Shown: positions 31,429 to 41,711, counted from the first letter of the stretch. The stretch is DNA of 64,000 nt from an uncultured Planctomycetaceae bacterium (GCA_937862885.1 CALMEE010000040.1:53807-117806); one strand, 5' to 3'. Notes: a model not told the origin generated them from the letters alone. Numbers and translations are program-made.

Positions 31429-32295
31429 ATGAACGCCATGAATGCAATCAACGAATTTCGAGCCGACGCTACCGATACTGGCTTTGTCCGACAAGGGCTA
31501 AGATCGGCACTGCTCTATGGAATTGTCATCTATTTGACGGTATACCAATGCAAATTAGTCCACGCCGATCTAATTTCGGTTACCAACGCGAGTTTCGAGG
31601 ACGTCAGCGGCAGCACGGTATTTAACGAGTTCACGTTCGGTCCACCAGTCGGATGGCAGATCTACGATCCCCATGGCCTCGTCATCAATAACGGGGCTGG
31701 GCCTGACTTTTGGATTGGGACCCTGCGTCCGACGCCACCGACTTTCTTTAATTCCGTTCCGGATGGAGAGCGCGTCGCAATCCCCTTCAATGTCTCCGGA
31801 ACCGGGAATTTGGGCGAATATGGTTTGCAGCAAACCCTCACGGCAACGTTGATGCCCCATTTTCAATATGTTCTGCAAGTGGAAATCGGCAACATCGCAT
31901 CGGGTTTCGCAGAAAGTGGCCAGTTCTTCAATTTGGATGGATTCCCCGGATATCGAATTGATTTGCTGGCGGGTAGCATCGTAATTGCTTCAGATAACAA
32001 CTCATTGGCCGGTTCAATTCCCGAGGGTGAATGGGCTACGAGCACAGTCTATTTCGAGGTGCCTGCAGACCACCCGCTGCTGGGACAGAACTTGGGCATT
32101 CGGCTAGTTAGCTTGAATCAAGTCGATCCAGCATTTCCGGGTGCTGATTTGGAAGTTGATTTTGATCACGTGCGTTTGATAGGCATGGCGATTCCGGAAC
32201 CATCCACTTCCGTTTTCTTAGGTTTGTCGGCGTTAATCCTGGCTTGTCGCAGGAAACGCGGTATCGCAAGGCCCCTTGATGCAGCGTACACTTGA
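31429..32295 (+). CDS. PEP-CTERM surface-anchored protein
   Basis: 288 residues from the ATG at 31429, which has GGAA upstream; an earlier ATG at 31378 would add 17. It has an N-terminal signal segment (LRSALLYGIVIYLTVYQC) ending at HADLIS. A ~210-residue beta-sandwich follows, starting ISVTNASFEDVSG, as in HpiC1-type galactose-binding-like domains. The C-terminal sorting signal is complete: PEPSTSVFLGLSALILACRR (Pro-Glu-Pro, hydrophobic helix, basic cluster). PEP-CTERM proteins are processed by an exosortase and displayed at the surface or in matrix. The ~13 residues after the basic cluster are slightly more than usual. No exosortase gene is nearby. Confidence 0.85.
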   Translation: MNAMNAINEFRADATDTGFVRQGLRSALLYGIVIYLTVYQCKLVHADLISVTNASFEDVSGSTVFNEFTFGPPVGWQIYDPHGLVINNGAGPDFWIGTLRPTPPTFFNSVPDGERVAIPFNVSGTGNLGEYGLQQTLTATLMPHFQYVLQVEIGNIASGFAESGQFFNLDGFPGYRIDLLAGSIVIASDNNSLAGSIPEGEWATSTVYFEVPADHPLLGQNLGIRLVSLNQVDPAFPGADLEVDFDHVRLIGMAIPEPSTSVFLGLSALILACRRKRGIARPLDAAYT

Positions 32296-32540
32296 TTCGT
32301 TGAACTTTTTTTTGACAAGAGAATGGGCAGGCAATCAAGATTTAAGGGTTAGATATGGGTCGTCGGAGAGATGGCTTCGATCCAATAAGAAATGCTGTTC
32401 GTGGATAGGTTGTGAATTTACAGCAGATGCAAACAAGTATGTTGTCTTCTGCTTGGCGAAAGAGGTGGCTGAGGACGCTGCGTTCGCGAATCAAACGACG
32501 ACTTTCACAGATTCACAGCCTGGGACTGGAAGAGGCAAAA

Positions 32541-33695
32541 ATGCGATTTGTGTTTGCGTTTATCATCGGATTTATTTTGTGCACATACTTCGCGACATCT
32601 CATTCGCATTGTCAGGAAACCTCCGATGCTGAGCGATTTCTAGACGGTTTTTTTCCGATTGGCGTGTTTTCTCAGCCGGCTGATTCGATGAAGAAATGGC
32701 GGGAGCGGGGAATAAATACTTTTTTGGAAACTCCACAAAACCACGACCCGATTGAGTGGGATCGCGCGGCCCAACGAAATGGCCTGCGCATAATCAGGAG
32801 ACCGCTTCCCAACCCCCGTGATGACATCGGACGCAAGGATTTATTGGCTTGGTCGCATTGGGATGAACCCGACGCGGCAGGTCGTATATTTGAATGGACA
32901 CCGCTGTTTGAACGGACATATGCAGAGTGGCAGAGGATTGATCCGCAACGCAAGATTTTTATCAATTTTGCCGGGCCCGATATTAGCTGGTTCACAGCTC
33001 GCGATGATGAATACTCTCGAAATTACGCGGCCCATTATCCCCGCCTGATCGCGACGGCTGACTGGATTGCCAACGATATTTACCCATGCGCCGGTTGGTT
33101 AAACCGCGCCCATGAGAGCCGCCGCGGTGATGTGACGCTCATCACGGAACCGATCAAAGTCATTCGCACGCTGACGGGCAAGCCGCAATTCGCATTTATC
33201 GAAACTAGCGAAATCGAACATGGAAACGTAGCCGGCGCGCGATGTCCCACACCCGGTGAAGTGCGTGCCCAAATCTGGTTAGCGATCATCCATGGGGTTC
33301 GCGGTCTTTTCTACTTTCCGGCTGTTGTCGGAACTAATGGATTTCAGTTTGATGGAACTCCACCCGAAGTTGTCGACGAACTCAAATTGCAAAACGCGAT
33401 ATTGACGGAACTGTCTTCAATTCTCCAGGGCCCCATCAATCCCAAAAATGCCAACGTCATCATCCCTGCACCACTTCAGGCCGGTTGGCGCATCGAGCGG
33501 AAACGAATCTATATTTTTGTTGTCAATCCAACTAGCCAACCGCAACCCGCAGTTCCAATTCGCGTCGACGCTACAAGCGCCATCAAAGTCTGTGAGCAAC
33601 ATGGTTCCAGCAGAAAACTCTCCGTCACCGAAAATCAATGGCACGATGAATTTGCGCCTTTTGGCGTCAATATCTACCTAGCGGAATTCAAGTGA
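32541..33695 (+). CDS. Secreted TIM-barrel glycoside-hydrolase-like protein
   Basis: 384 residues. The ATG at 32541 has GAGG upstream and begins a clear signal peptide (MRFVFAFIIGFILCTYFATS). The mature protein reads like a degenerate (beta/alpha)8 glycosidase: FFPIGVF, KWRERGINTFLET, LLAWSHWDEPDAAG with acidic residues at the barrel mouth, IFINFAGPDIS, WIANDIYPC, FAFIETSEIE and GVRGLFYFP, followed by a beta-sandwich tail (about 300-384). It resembles the glycoside-hydrolase-like barrels common in planctomycete secretomes. Substrate and even catalytic competence are not shown. Confidence 0.65.
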   Translation: MRFVFAFIIGFILCTYFATSHSHCQETSDAERFLDGFFPIGVFSQPADSMKKWRERGINTFLETPQNHDPIEWDRAAQRNGLRIIRRPLPNPRDDIGRKDLLAWSHWDEPDAAGRIFEWTPLFERTYAEWQRIDPQRKIFINFAGPDISWFTARDDEYSRNYAAHYPRLIATADWIANDIYPCAGWLNRAHESRRGDVTLITEPIKVIRTLTGKPQFAFIETSEIEHGNVAGARCPTPGEVRAQIWLAIIHGVRGLFYFPAVVGTNGFQFDGTPPEVVDELKLQNAILTELSSILQGPINPKNANVIIPAPLQAGWRIERKRIYIFVVNPTSQPQPAVPIRVDATSAIKVCEQHGSSRKLSVTENQWHDEFAPFGVNIYLAEFK

Positions 33696-33951
33696 AACAA
33701 CGACAATCGTGTCGTGAACTATTGCTACGAAACAAGATTCGTACTCTGATGGCAAATACCTGCCGAGTTTTTTCGTATTTAACGTTCCCGTCAGGCTCGC
33801 CGACCGGAACGAAAATTTCTTTGGTCAATCGAAAACATAAGAGCCCCTCCCAATCCGCAAATATCCTGCAAACCAGCGACGGAATCGCTTCAAGTATCCA
33901 TTTTGTGAACTAGAATATTGCGGTTGGGACCTTGGATCCACTTTTCGGTTG

Positions 33952-34737
33952 ATGAACATGCAATATATCGATCAAGCGACGGCAGCCGTCAAAGAAAAAA
34001 TCAGTTGGTATTCACATCGCCTGGAATCAGACTTCCAGGTTGTGCGTTGGGGTAGTTACGGCTTGCCATTGCTACTGTTTCCCACGGCTGGTGGTGATGC
34101 CGAGGAAGTCGAGAGGTTTTTCCTCATAAAGCAACTCGAACCATTCATCCATGCAGGTCGGTTGAAAGTATACTCGCTCGACAGCATCAATGGTCGTGTT
34201 ATGCTCACGAGCAAGTCGGTCGAGCATCGTATCTGGATGCAAAAACAATTTGATGAAGTTGTGCGGAATGACGTGACAGCATTGATCTACAATGACTGTC
34301 GCACCGAGTTGCCGATATTTACCGCCGGAGCATCGATCGGCGCGTTTAATGCATTGAATTCCTTATGCCGTCATCCCAACATTTTTTCGTTGGCAATTTG
34401 CATGAGCGGCACATACAACCTGGAGCGATGGTTGGAGGGGCGATGGTTCGATGAATTTTATTACCAGTCGCCGGTGCACTTCATTCCAGGTTTAAACGGT
34501 GGAGAACAACTTGATCAACTTCGCTCCCGCATGGTGATCTTGGCGACCGGACAAGGCAAGAACGAAGATCCAGGTGAGTCCTGGCTGGTCGCACATGTCC
34601 TTGGACAAAAAGGAATTCCCAACCGAGTCGATCTTTGGGGTAACGAATGGGAGCACGATTGGGGAACGTGGCGAGCGATGCTCCCGAAATATGTTGAAGA
34701 GTACTTATCGCGTGCGGAAAATCTAAGCTCTCAGTAG
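33952..34737 (+). CDS. Alpha/beta-hydrolase, esterase-like
   Basis: 261 residues with no signal peptide, so cytoplasmic. The nucleophile elbow is Gly-Ala-Ser-Ile-Gly (TAGASIGAFNAL) after a strand. A late His in NEWEHDWGTW and Asp residues before it complete a plausible Ser-Asp-His triad. The N-terminal WYSHRLESDFQVVRWGSYG and LLLFPTAGGDAEE match the putative-esterase group related to esterase D/PHB depolymerase-like folds. The natural substrate is unknown. It lies between the secreted barrel protein and the cytochrome gene, with gaps on both sides, so no operon is indicated. Confidence 0.75.
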   Translation: MNMQYIDQATAAVKEKISWYSHRLESDFQVVRWGSYGLPLLLFPTAGGDAEEVERFFLIKQLEPFIHAGRLKVYSLDSINGRVMLTSKSVEHRIWMQKQFDEVVRNDVTALIYNDCRTELPIFTAGASIGAFNALNSLCRHPNIFSLAICMSGTYNLERWLEGRWFDEFYYQSPVHFIPGLNGGEQLDQLRSRMVILATGQGKNEDPGESWLVAHVLGQKGIPNRVDLWGNEWEHDWGTWRAMLPKYVEEYLSRAENLSSQ

Positions 34738-35105
34738 AGGCCCACGTTCGTTGAAGAAACTCGAGCGTACTCGTTTTGTTTCGGCGTGCGATTTCAGCGT
34801 GTCATCTTCGCTGGCTGGCGAACCAGACGATTAATGGGACGCGTTTCTAATCATCTACAACTGAATTGTAAATCTATCCGAGTCCGCGAGCTGGATTTGC
34901 CGAGGAGGCAACTTGGGCGTTTCGCCAACCATTACGCTCTTTCCGCGTTTTGGCGGAATTGTGGGATTGCTGACGGTTTTTTGCTCAATCTGCGTCATAA
35001 GTGTTAACGCAAGTCTGCAAGCCTTGACGTCTCTGGAGCGTTATCGGTCGCGTTGATACAATAAACTAAAACGTTCATTATCCGAAATCGAAAAGGGAGA
35101 CAACC
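34738..35105. other. Intergenic region upstream of the cytochrome/DUF1549 gene
   Basis: About 370 bases. A short plus-strand frame (34786-35007) lacks any family feature and I do not support it. The right end carries GGGAG six to seven bases before the GTG start of the next gene. Nothing else was recognised. Confidence 0.35.
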
Positions 35106-38100
35106 GTGCAACACATGCTTTACGCACGTCGTCTGCGATTTACAGACTACGGTTTCCTGAAGTTCTTTGTGCCCATTGCATTTTTCGGCGCGGTGCTCTG
35201 GTCGGGTAGACTGGGGCATGCTCAGGAAGAGCAAGAATCGGCTACCAATCCTGAGTTTACCGAACAGCAGATCGAGTTTTTTGAGAATCGAATTCGGCCG
35301 ATCTTGGTAGAACGCTGCTTTGAATGCCACAGCCATCAGGCCGAATACGCGGAAGGCAGTCTCTATCTCGACTCTCGTGAAGCCATTCTGCAGGGTGGCG
35401 ACAGCGGCCCAGCTATTGAGCTTGATGATATTGAGGAAAGCTTATTCATCGACGCGATCAACTACGGCAGTTTGTTCAAAATGCCGCCGGCATCGAAAAT
35501 GCCGACTGAGGAAATTGAGCTGTTGACTCAATGGATTGAAATGGGTATGCCCTGGCCAAGCGAGTCCAAGTCAGCCAACGTCGCAAGATCGTTTGATCTC
35601 GTGTCGATGAAGGCTGAGCATTGGTGTTGGCATCCGCCTCAGCGAATTACACCCCCAGAGACGCTGGACCGGGATTGGCCCGGGTCTCCAATCGACCAAT
35701 TTATCTTGCACAAACTTGAGCAAGCCAATTTGCAGCCGGCTCAACAGGCATCGCGTCAAGAGTTGATCCGTCGTGCGTATTTTGATTTGATTGGGCTCCC
35801 CCCAACTCCTGAGCAAGTTGGCGACTTCGTTAATGACCCAAGCCCAAATGCCTTTCAAAAGGTTATCGATTCGCTGTTGGCGTCACCTCGCTTTGGAGAG
35901 CATTGGGCTCGGCACTGGATGGATCTCGTGAGGTACGCGGAAACGTATGGTCACGAATACGACTATCCGATTGAAAATGCTTTTCGTTATCGTGACTACT
36001 TGATTCGCGCTTTCAACGAAGACGTTCCGTATGATCAGTTTATTAAAGAACACGTCGCCGGTGATCTGTTGCATCAGCCCCGTTTGCATCCGCAACAATC
36101 CTTCAACGAGTCAATTTTAGGAACAGGTTTTTGGTTTCTTGGGGAAGCCACTCATGGGCCAGTCGACTCAAAAGGTGACGAAGCAGGCCGCATTGATAAC
36201 CAGATTGATATATTGTGTAAGACGTTTCTCGGCTTAACGGTGGCTTGTGCCCGTTGTCACGATCACAAATTCGACGCGATCTCGACTGAGGATTACTATG
36301 CATTGAGTGGTTTTCTGCAAAGCTCGCGTCGACAAGACGTGCTCTTAGACGCGGATCGAAAAATCGAATCGAGTTTCAACGAAATTGCCAAGATCGTCGA
36401 CAACGCGGACAACGTGGCCAGCGAGTTGTTCGCAGATTTTCGATCGAGCGATCCCAGGGATTTGACTCCGATACTGTGTGCGACAATCGAAGCGATTGCC
36501 AACGATCCGCGATTGCTCAATAACGAGACGATTCACATCGAAGCGGAAAACATGGTCACCGTCGCGCGCGATGGCGGCACAATTTTTCAGCAAGAGATTG
36601 CTCCGCAGGATGGAACGCATTGGAGCGGTAATAAACAGCTTTGGTGGTTTGAGGGAAAACTAGGGGATGAGTTTGTCGTCGAGTTCGAGGTTCCATACGC
36701 AGGACATTTTGCGATCTTAGGAGATTTTACCAAGGCCGTGGATTATGGCGTGTGTCGGGTCAGCCTCAATGACCGGGTCTTGGTCGAGGAACTTGATCTT
36801 TATTCGAAAGTTTTGAGCAAAACAGGTGAAATTTCGCTGGGTGAAATCGAGTTGTCAGCTGGCAAGCAACAATTGAAGATCAAATCGATTGGGACCAACC
36901 CAGATGCCGTTCCGAAATACATGTTTGGTCTGGATTATTTGACGTTTGTGCCAGTTGCGACGGAATCGCAAGCTGAGGTCAAATCTGCGCTGGAGGAGAT
37001 TGCGGCGCGTTATCAGGTCGAGACGCAGCTGCTATTGAGTTGGATCCAAGGGCTAAAAGATACTTCGGTCGGCCAACCTGCGCACCCGATGTTTGTGATT
37101 CGGCAGCTTGGCATCGAGTTGGGGCGGCAATCGTCTCGCGACTTCAAGCAAGCGGCGGCGGCCGTGCAAGTAATTTTGGACGAACACTGGAGAGCTGCTG
37201 AAAAATCTCGTGAGGGTGCGGAGCTGTTCGCCGATTTTAGTCCGAGCAACTACGACGCTTGGTTCGAAACCGGATTTGCTTTTGGTGGCGCAGCTACCGA
37301 AAACGTCGTCGCAGCCGACGGCGATAACCGAGCTTTGCTGCCCGGTGGTTTAGCCCATTCCGGACGTTTTGGCAAACGCATGTACGGCGTTTTGCGATCC
37401 CCCACGTTTGAAATCCGCCATCCACATATTCATTATCGTATGCTCGCCCAAGATGCGCGCGTGCGATTGATCATTGATGGGTTTGTGCTGGACGTCCACA
37501 ATCCACTACTTTTTAACGGCATGACGTTCCGCTTTTCCAGCGAAGGCAATTTTGTATGGCGAACGCAGGCTGATGATCTGAAGAATTATATTGGCCACAA
37601 AGCACACATTGAGATCATTGACCATGGAGATGGCTTTGCATGCGTCGACGAGATCTGGTTCTCAGATTCAGCTGCGCCGACAGATTATCCCAGCAAGATT
37701 GCCCTTTCTTCAACGCAGCGAACAGCAAATTCGCTGCATGAATTCTGTGAGAACTTTGTTCGCGAATGCTTTTTCCAGCGGGATGAACAGACGCTCATCA
37801 ATGATCAAGTGATCCTCTTCAACTGGTTGTACACTCATCGTTTGGCCGGGGACCGACTTGCGACTCACTTAACGAAACTAACCGAATTTAACGAGCAGAT
37901 AGCGACCGTTCAAAATAGCACTCCACGTCCGATCATGGCGATTGGCATGACGGATGGTTCTCCCAAAAATGAATATGTTTTCATACGGGGGAATCACAAG
38001 AATATCGGGAGAGAAGTGCCGCGTGATATTCCATGGTCGCTGCGATCTCAACCCGATGAGATTTTGTTCGATCGCGATTCTGGTAGTGGTCGATTTTATT

Positions 38101-38966
38101 TGGCTGAACAAATTGCTTCGAACGAAAATCCGTTGACTTCGCGGGTGATCGTAAATCGCATTTGGCATCACTTATTTGGTCGAGGCATCGTGTCGTCGGT
38201 TGACAATTTCGGCGTGCTGGGTGAGGCCCCTTCGCATCCGGAACTTCTGGACTATCTGGCCATCCAATTCACCGAGCAGGAATGGTCGTTAAAGAAGATG
38301 ATTCGCAACATCATGTTAAGCAACACCTATCAGATGTCGACGTACACACAAGTTGCGAACGAAGAACATGATCCAACGAACCAGCTCTTTCACCGTTTTA
38401 ACGTGCGTCGGCTGTCAGGCGAGGCGATTCGAGACACGATACTGCAACTGTCGGGTGATTTGGATTTGAAAATGTATGGCCCAAGTGTGGCAATCCATTT
38501 GACTCCGTTTATGCAAGGCCGCGGACGTCCAGCGAATTCTGGGCCCTTGAATGGCTTGGGGCGTCGCAGCGTCTACATCGAAGTGCGTCGTAACTTTTTG
38601 TCCCCCATGATGTTAGCCTTCGATACCCCAATACCCTTCAACACCATTGGTCGCAGGTCAGAATCCAACGTACCTTCACAAGCTTTGATTCTAATGAACA
38701 GCCCTTTCGTAGTTGATCAAGCGCGAAAATGGGCAGACAAACTCATTCAAGAACATGCTGGGATTGAAGACCGAATTTTCGCGATTTATCAACAGGCCTT
38801 CGCGCGGGAACCAGCGGCTGAAGAGCTGCAACAGGCATTAGCATTTTTGCAAATGCAGGCCGACGAGCTGCAGGTCTCGGCGGATGATATCGCAACGAAC
38901 GTCGACCTTTGGGCTGACTATTGTCATGTGATTTTCAATGTTAAAGAATTCATTTTTTATAAGTGA
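35106..38966 (+). CDS. Planctomycete cytochrome c / DUF1549 / DUF1553 protein with internal carbohydrate-binding-like domain
   Basis: 1286 residues. The GTG start has GGGAG upstream and leads into a signal peptide (FFVPIAFFGAVLWSG). A planctomycete-type cytochrome module follows with the haem site Cys71-Phe-Glu-Cys-His75. DUF1549 spans about residues 185-400 and includes a second CxxCH in VACARCHDHKFDAI. The middle (about 475-625 and 710-860) holds beta-rich segments, the first starting IHIEAENMVTVA, that look like carbohydrate-binding modules. DUF1553 closes the protein (ITSRVIVNRIWHHLFGRG to the end). These large exported proteins are a planctomycete hallmark of unproven function, perhaps in sulfated-polysaccharide breakdown. 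The DUF1501 gene follows by 6 bases. Confidence 0.92.
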   Translation: MQHMLYARRLRFTDYGFLKFFVPIAFFGAVLWSGRLGHAQEEQESATNPEFTEQQIEFFENRIRPILVERCFECHSHQAEYAEGSLYLDSREAILQGGDSGPAIELDDIEESLFIDAINYGSLFKMPPASKMPTEEIELLTQWIEMGMPWPSESKSANVARSFDLVSMKAEHWCWHPPQRITPPETLDRDWPGSPIDQFILHKLEQANLQPAQQASRQELIRRAYFDLIGLPPTPEQVGDFVNDPSPNAFQKVIDSLLASPRFGEHWARHWMDLVRYAETYGHEYDYPIENAFRYRDYLIRAFNEDVPYDQFIKEHVAGDLLHQPRLHPQQSFNESILGTGFWFLGEATHGPVDSKGDEAGRIDNQIDILCKTFLGLTVACARCHDHKFDAISTEDYYALSGFLQSSRRQDVLLDADRKIESSFNEIAKIVDNADNVASELFADFRSSDPRDLTPILCATIEAIANDPRLLNNETIHIEAENMVTVARDGGTIFQQEIAPQDGTHWSGNKQLWWFEGKLGDEFVVEFEVPYAGHFAILGDFTKAVDYGVCRVSLNDRVLVEELDLYSKVLSKTGEISLGEIELSAGKQQLKIKSIGTNPDAVPKYMFGLDYLTFVPVATESQAEVKSALEEIAARYQVETQLLLSWIQGLKDTSVGQPAHPMFVIRQLGIELGRQSSRDFKQAAAAVQVILDEHWRAAEKSREGAELFADFSPSNYDAWFETGFAFGGAATENVVAADGDNRALLPGGLAHSGRFGKRMYGVLRSPTFEIRHPHIHYRMLAQDARVRLIIDGFVLDVHNPLLFNGMTFRFSSEGNFVWRTQADDLKNYIGHKAHIEIIDHGDGFACVDEIWFSDSAAPTDYPSKIALSSTQRTANSLHEFCENFVRECFFQRDEQTLINDQVILFNWLYTHRLAGDRLATHLTKLTEFNEQIATVQNSTPRPIMAIGMTDGSPKNEYVFIRGNHKNIGREVPRDIPWSLRSQPDEILFDRDSGSGRFYLAEQIASNENPLTSRVIVNRIWHHLFGRGIVSSVDNFGVLGEAPSHPELLDYLAIQFTEQEWSLKKMIRNIMLSNTYQMSTYTQVANEEHDPTNQLFHRFNVRRLSGEAIRDTILQLSGDLDLKMYGPSVAIHLTPFMQGRGRPANSGPLNGLGRRSVYIEVRRNFLSPMMLAFDTPIPFNTIGRRSESNVPSQALILMNSPFVVDQARKWADKLIQEHAGIEDRIFAIYQQAFAREPAAEELQQALAFLQMQADELQVSADDIATNVDLWADYCHVIFNVKEFIFYK

Positions 38967-38972
38967 TCCTCG

Positions 38973-40430
38973 ATGAAGAAAAACCATCATTGTGGGCGTT
39001 TTCGAAATTCTGGTGTAAGTCGACGGGACCTTCTGCGCAGCGCCGCATGCGGGTTTGGGTCCGTCGCCTTTGCGGCACTGGCCATGGAAAATGGCGACGC
39101 GTTTGAACTGATTCGAGGATCCATGGAACTGAACGACGGTCCAATGGCACCTAAAGCACCCCATTATGCTCCGAAGGTAAAGAACATTATCTATCTTTAT
39201 ATGGATGGAGGACCTTCTCAAGTCGATACGTTCGATCCCAAACCATTGCTTGAAAAGGAACATGGCACTCCCTTCAAGATGAAAATCGAGCCAACCCAAT
39301 TCAACAACATCGGTACGACGATGGCCTCCCCCTGGAAATTCAAACCATACGGCCAGTCAGGTATTCCGGTCAGCGAGTTATTCCCGCATGTGGCCCAGCA
39401 TGTGGACGACTTGGCTGTGATTCGTTCCATGCAGAGTGAGTTTTCCGAACATACCAACGCAAATTTCTTCTTACACACGGGCAGTGGTTTTCAGGGTCGC
39501 CCTAGCATGGGGGCGTGGATCGGTTACGGGCTAGGCAGTGAATCTCAAAATCTGCCGGGCTTCATCGTGTTGAATGGTGGTCTCATTCCGCCCGGTGGCC
39601 TCGACTGCTTCAATAGCGGCTTCTTACCAGCCAGTTACCAAGGGTCGATTTTTAATGCGGGCAGCGATCCGTTGGCCAATATTCAGCCAACAGAAGCATC
39701 GCCGCAACTACAACGCAATAAACTTAGGCTTTTGCAACAACTCGATCGAAGGTCAAGCGAGGTTCTTGGCGGCGTCGATAAAGTTGAATCTGCAATTGTA
39801 AACTATGAACTTGCGTTCAACATGCAAGCCGCTGTGCCGGAATTAGCCGGATTAGAGGGTGAAACCGAAGAGACCAAGGAAATGTATGGGATGAACGCAC
39901 AGACGAAAGGCACGGCAACCTTCGGTCGCCAATGTCTGATCGCTAGGCGACTTGTCGAGAGAGGAGTGCGGTTCATTGAATTGACGTGTCCTAATATAGG
40001 CTATGATCGTTGGGATCAACACGGAAATCTGAAAATGGGGCATTTTGAAAATGCCAGAGCCGTCGACCAACCAATCGGGGCTTTGTTGACTGACTTAAAA
40101 CAGCGCGGACTTTTCGACGAGACGCTCGTTGTCTGGTCCGGTGAATTTGGCCGGACTCCATTCGCGCAGGGGAGTGATGGCCGAGACCATAATCCGTTCG
40201 GCTTTTCGCTGTGGTTGGCTGGAGGTGGAATCAGAGGTGGAACGATCTACGGGGCCACTGACGAATACGGTTATAAGGCGATTGAAAACCGCACGGAGAT
40301 TTTTGACCTGCACGCCACGATGTTGCATTTGTTGGGAATTGACCACAAACGACTGACGTACCGATGGAGCGGCCGCGACATGCGTCTTACGGACGTCCAT
40401 GGTCACGTAATTCATGCAATCTTAAGTTAA
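38973..40430 (+). CDS. DUF1501 protein (Tat-exported, sulfatase-fold-like)
   Basis: 485 residues. A twin-arginine signal is visible: VSRRDLLRSAACGFGSVAFA. The DUF1501 domain covers the rest, with YLYMDGGPSQVDTFDPKP, HVDDLAVIRSM, GGLIPPGGLDCFNSGFLP, a DQHGN stretch and VWSGEFGRTPFAQGSDGRDH. It is related in fold to alkaline phosphatase/sulfatase enzymes, but the activity is unknown. It starts 6 bases after the cytochrome/DUF1549-DUF1553 gene. That strict pairing is seen many times over in planctomycete genomes, and the two products probably act together outside the cytoplasm. Confidence 0.93.
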   Translation: MKKNHHCGRFRNSGVSRRDLLRSAACGFGSVAFAALAMENGDAFELIRGSMELNDGPMAPKAPHYAPKVKNIIYLYMDGGPSQVDTFDPKPLLEKEHGTPFKMKIEPTQFNNIGTTMASPWKFKPYGQSGIPVSELFPHVAQHVDDLAVIRSMQSEFSEHTNANFFLHTGSGFQGRPSMGAWIGYGLGSESQNLPGFIVLNGGLIPPGGLDCFNSGFLPASYQGSIFNAGSDPLANIQPTEASPQLQRNKLRLLQQLDRRSSEVLGGVDKVESAIVNYELAFNMQAAVPELAGLEGETEETKEMYGMNAQTKGTATFGRQCLIARRLVERGVRFIELTCPNIGYDRWDQHGNLKMGHFENARAVDQPIGALLTDLKQRGLFDETLVVWSGEFGRTPFAQGSDGRDHNPFGFSLWLAGGGIRGGTIYGATDEYGYKAIENRTEIFDLHATMLHLLGIDHKRLTYRWSGRDMRLTDVHGHVIHAILS

Positions 40431-40615
40431 AATTTGCAAGTCGATTTCGCGTTGCTGCCCACGTCAGCACAACAACTTTGATGGTCAATTTTGTTGGTCA
40501 TTGCAGATGGTGATAAGGATGCAAACCCATTGACATGCTTGTAATTGAACGTGAGCGCGTTTCGGACAATAATCTTCAATCTACGCGTTGAGAATTCCAT
40601 TGTCGCGGACGTGAT

Positions 40616-40951
40616 TCAAGGTTTTTTCGGTGCTTCTTTTCGAAAAACGGCAACCACGTCCTCTACCGGCACGACGAACAGTTGATTGTCGGATTCAAAA
40701 TCGACGGGAATCGCGTTTTTTGGATGGAACAACACTTTGTCGTATTGGCGAAGCGGAAAATCATTATCGTTCTCAACCGCAGCCGAAATGGTAACAATCC
40801 GCCCCGTGATTGTCGGAATTTCAGCGGAATCCGGAAGTGCGATCCCCCCTTTCGTTTCGCGTTTGGGTTCGTCCTTACGCACGAGCACACGTAATCCGAT
40901 CGGTTCAACATATTCGAACTTGGTGCGAGTCGACTTTTCCGGTTTCACCAT
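40616..40951 (-). CDS. groES: GroES-like co-chaperonin
   Basis: 111 residues with a single GroES fold: PIGLRVLVRKDEPKRETKGG with the mobile-loop GGIALPDSAE, TGRIVTISA, YDKVLFHPKNAIPVDF and VPVEDVVAVF. It is 10-15 residues longer than typical GroES because of short tails at both ends. The mobile loop reads GGIALPD, close to the canonical GGI-[VIL]-L that contacts GroEL. No groEL is adjacent and no CIRCE-type inverted repeat was found upstream, so it may be an extra copy serving a GroEL encoded elsewhere or a specialised co-chaperonin. Confidence 0.8.
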   Translation of the reverse strand: MVKPEKSTRTKFEYVEPIGLRVLVRKDEPKRETKGGIALPDSAEIPTITGRIVTISAAVENDNDFPLRQYDKVLFHPKNAIPVDFESDNQLFVVPVEDVVAVFRKEAPKKP

Positions 40952-41711
40952 AAAAATCTCAAATTGGGCAAAGATCAGAGTTAATAAAAAGGCTTAACGC
41001 ACAACGGGGACCGCTCTGGGCATGTCGATGATTCGGTTGAGCGTCAAGGGGTTGAAGTCGCCAAAACGTCGATGTCATCTGCACGACGGCTCGAATTTGC
41101 AACCACTGTTTACGTCAGTAACTATTCAACACCGGGGCATTTTTGTGGTTTGAGCAAAATTTCCCCAACCAACCTCAAATCACTGGAAAACTAAGCAATT
41201 TGGCACCAACAGCGTATGGAGATTAAGTGGCCCTCTCCCTATCGGCGACGTCACTGGTTTACGGACTGCCTACGTACCGGGGCTATGGTCGATCAATACT
41301 CAACCCCTTGCCACCTTGACTATATGCGTAAAAGCGCGAGAAAGCAACAAGGAAATTGGCTGGTATTCGAACCGTAAACGAACCTGACAAGGAAAAATTT
41401 AGCTTGTGAAACTGGCCGAGTTGGACTTGCCAGCTTCGATTTTTTTGACACAATAAGCGATTCGGAAAACACCGGTTCATTTGCGGTGTTGACGAACTCT
41501 CAGGCAGTTAATCCCGCGGAAGCCCCCGTGATGTCCGAGCCTGCTGCGAATCTATGAGGACGTGGGAATCGTCCGACGTCGCCCTTGCGCATTGAAGTCA
41601 GTGTGCGTGAGGGAACCAAATCAAACGTAGAAAATCGTCGACGGCAACCTGTCTTGTTGCTGGTTGACTGCACGTTCATATTTCAAGAAACATTGGATTG
41701 TAATTTGTAAA
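40952..41711. other. Long intergenic region between groES-like and rplY
   Basis: About 760 bases, the longest gene-free stretch outside the island flanks. It should hold divergent promoters for the groES-like gene and the L25-Pth cluster. TTGACA occurs at 41446-41451, but no convincing -10 partner follows at the right distance. No tRNA, riboswitch or conserved small gene was recognised. Confidence 0.35.

Noticed and set aside
34786..35007. A 73-codon plus-strand frame before the cytochrome gene
   Set aside because: Composition is Arg-rich and random-looking, as in out-of-frame translations.
41446..41475. TTGACA near 41446 as a sigma-70 promoter for rplY
   Set aside because: No acceptable -10 box about 17 bases downstream, and the rplY start is 260 bases away.
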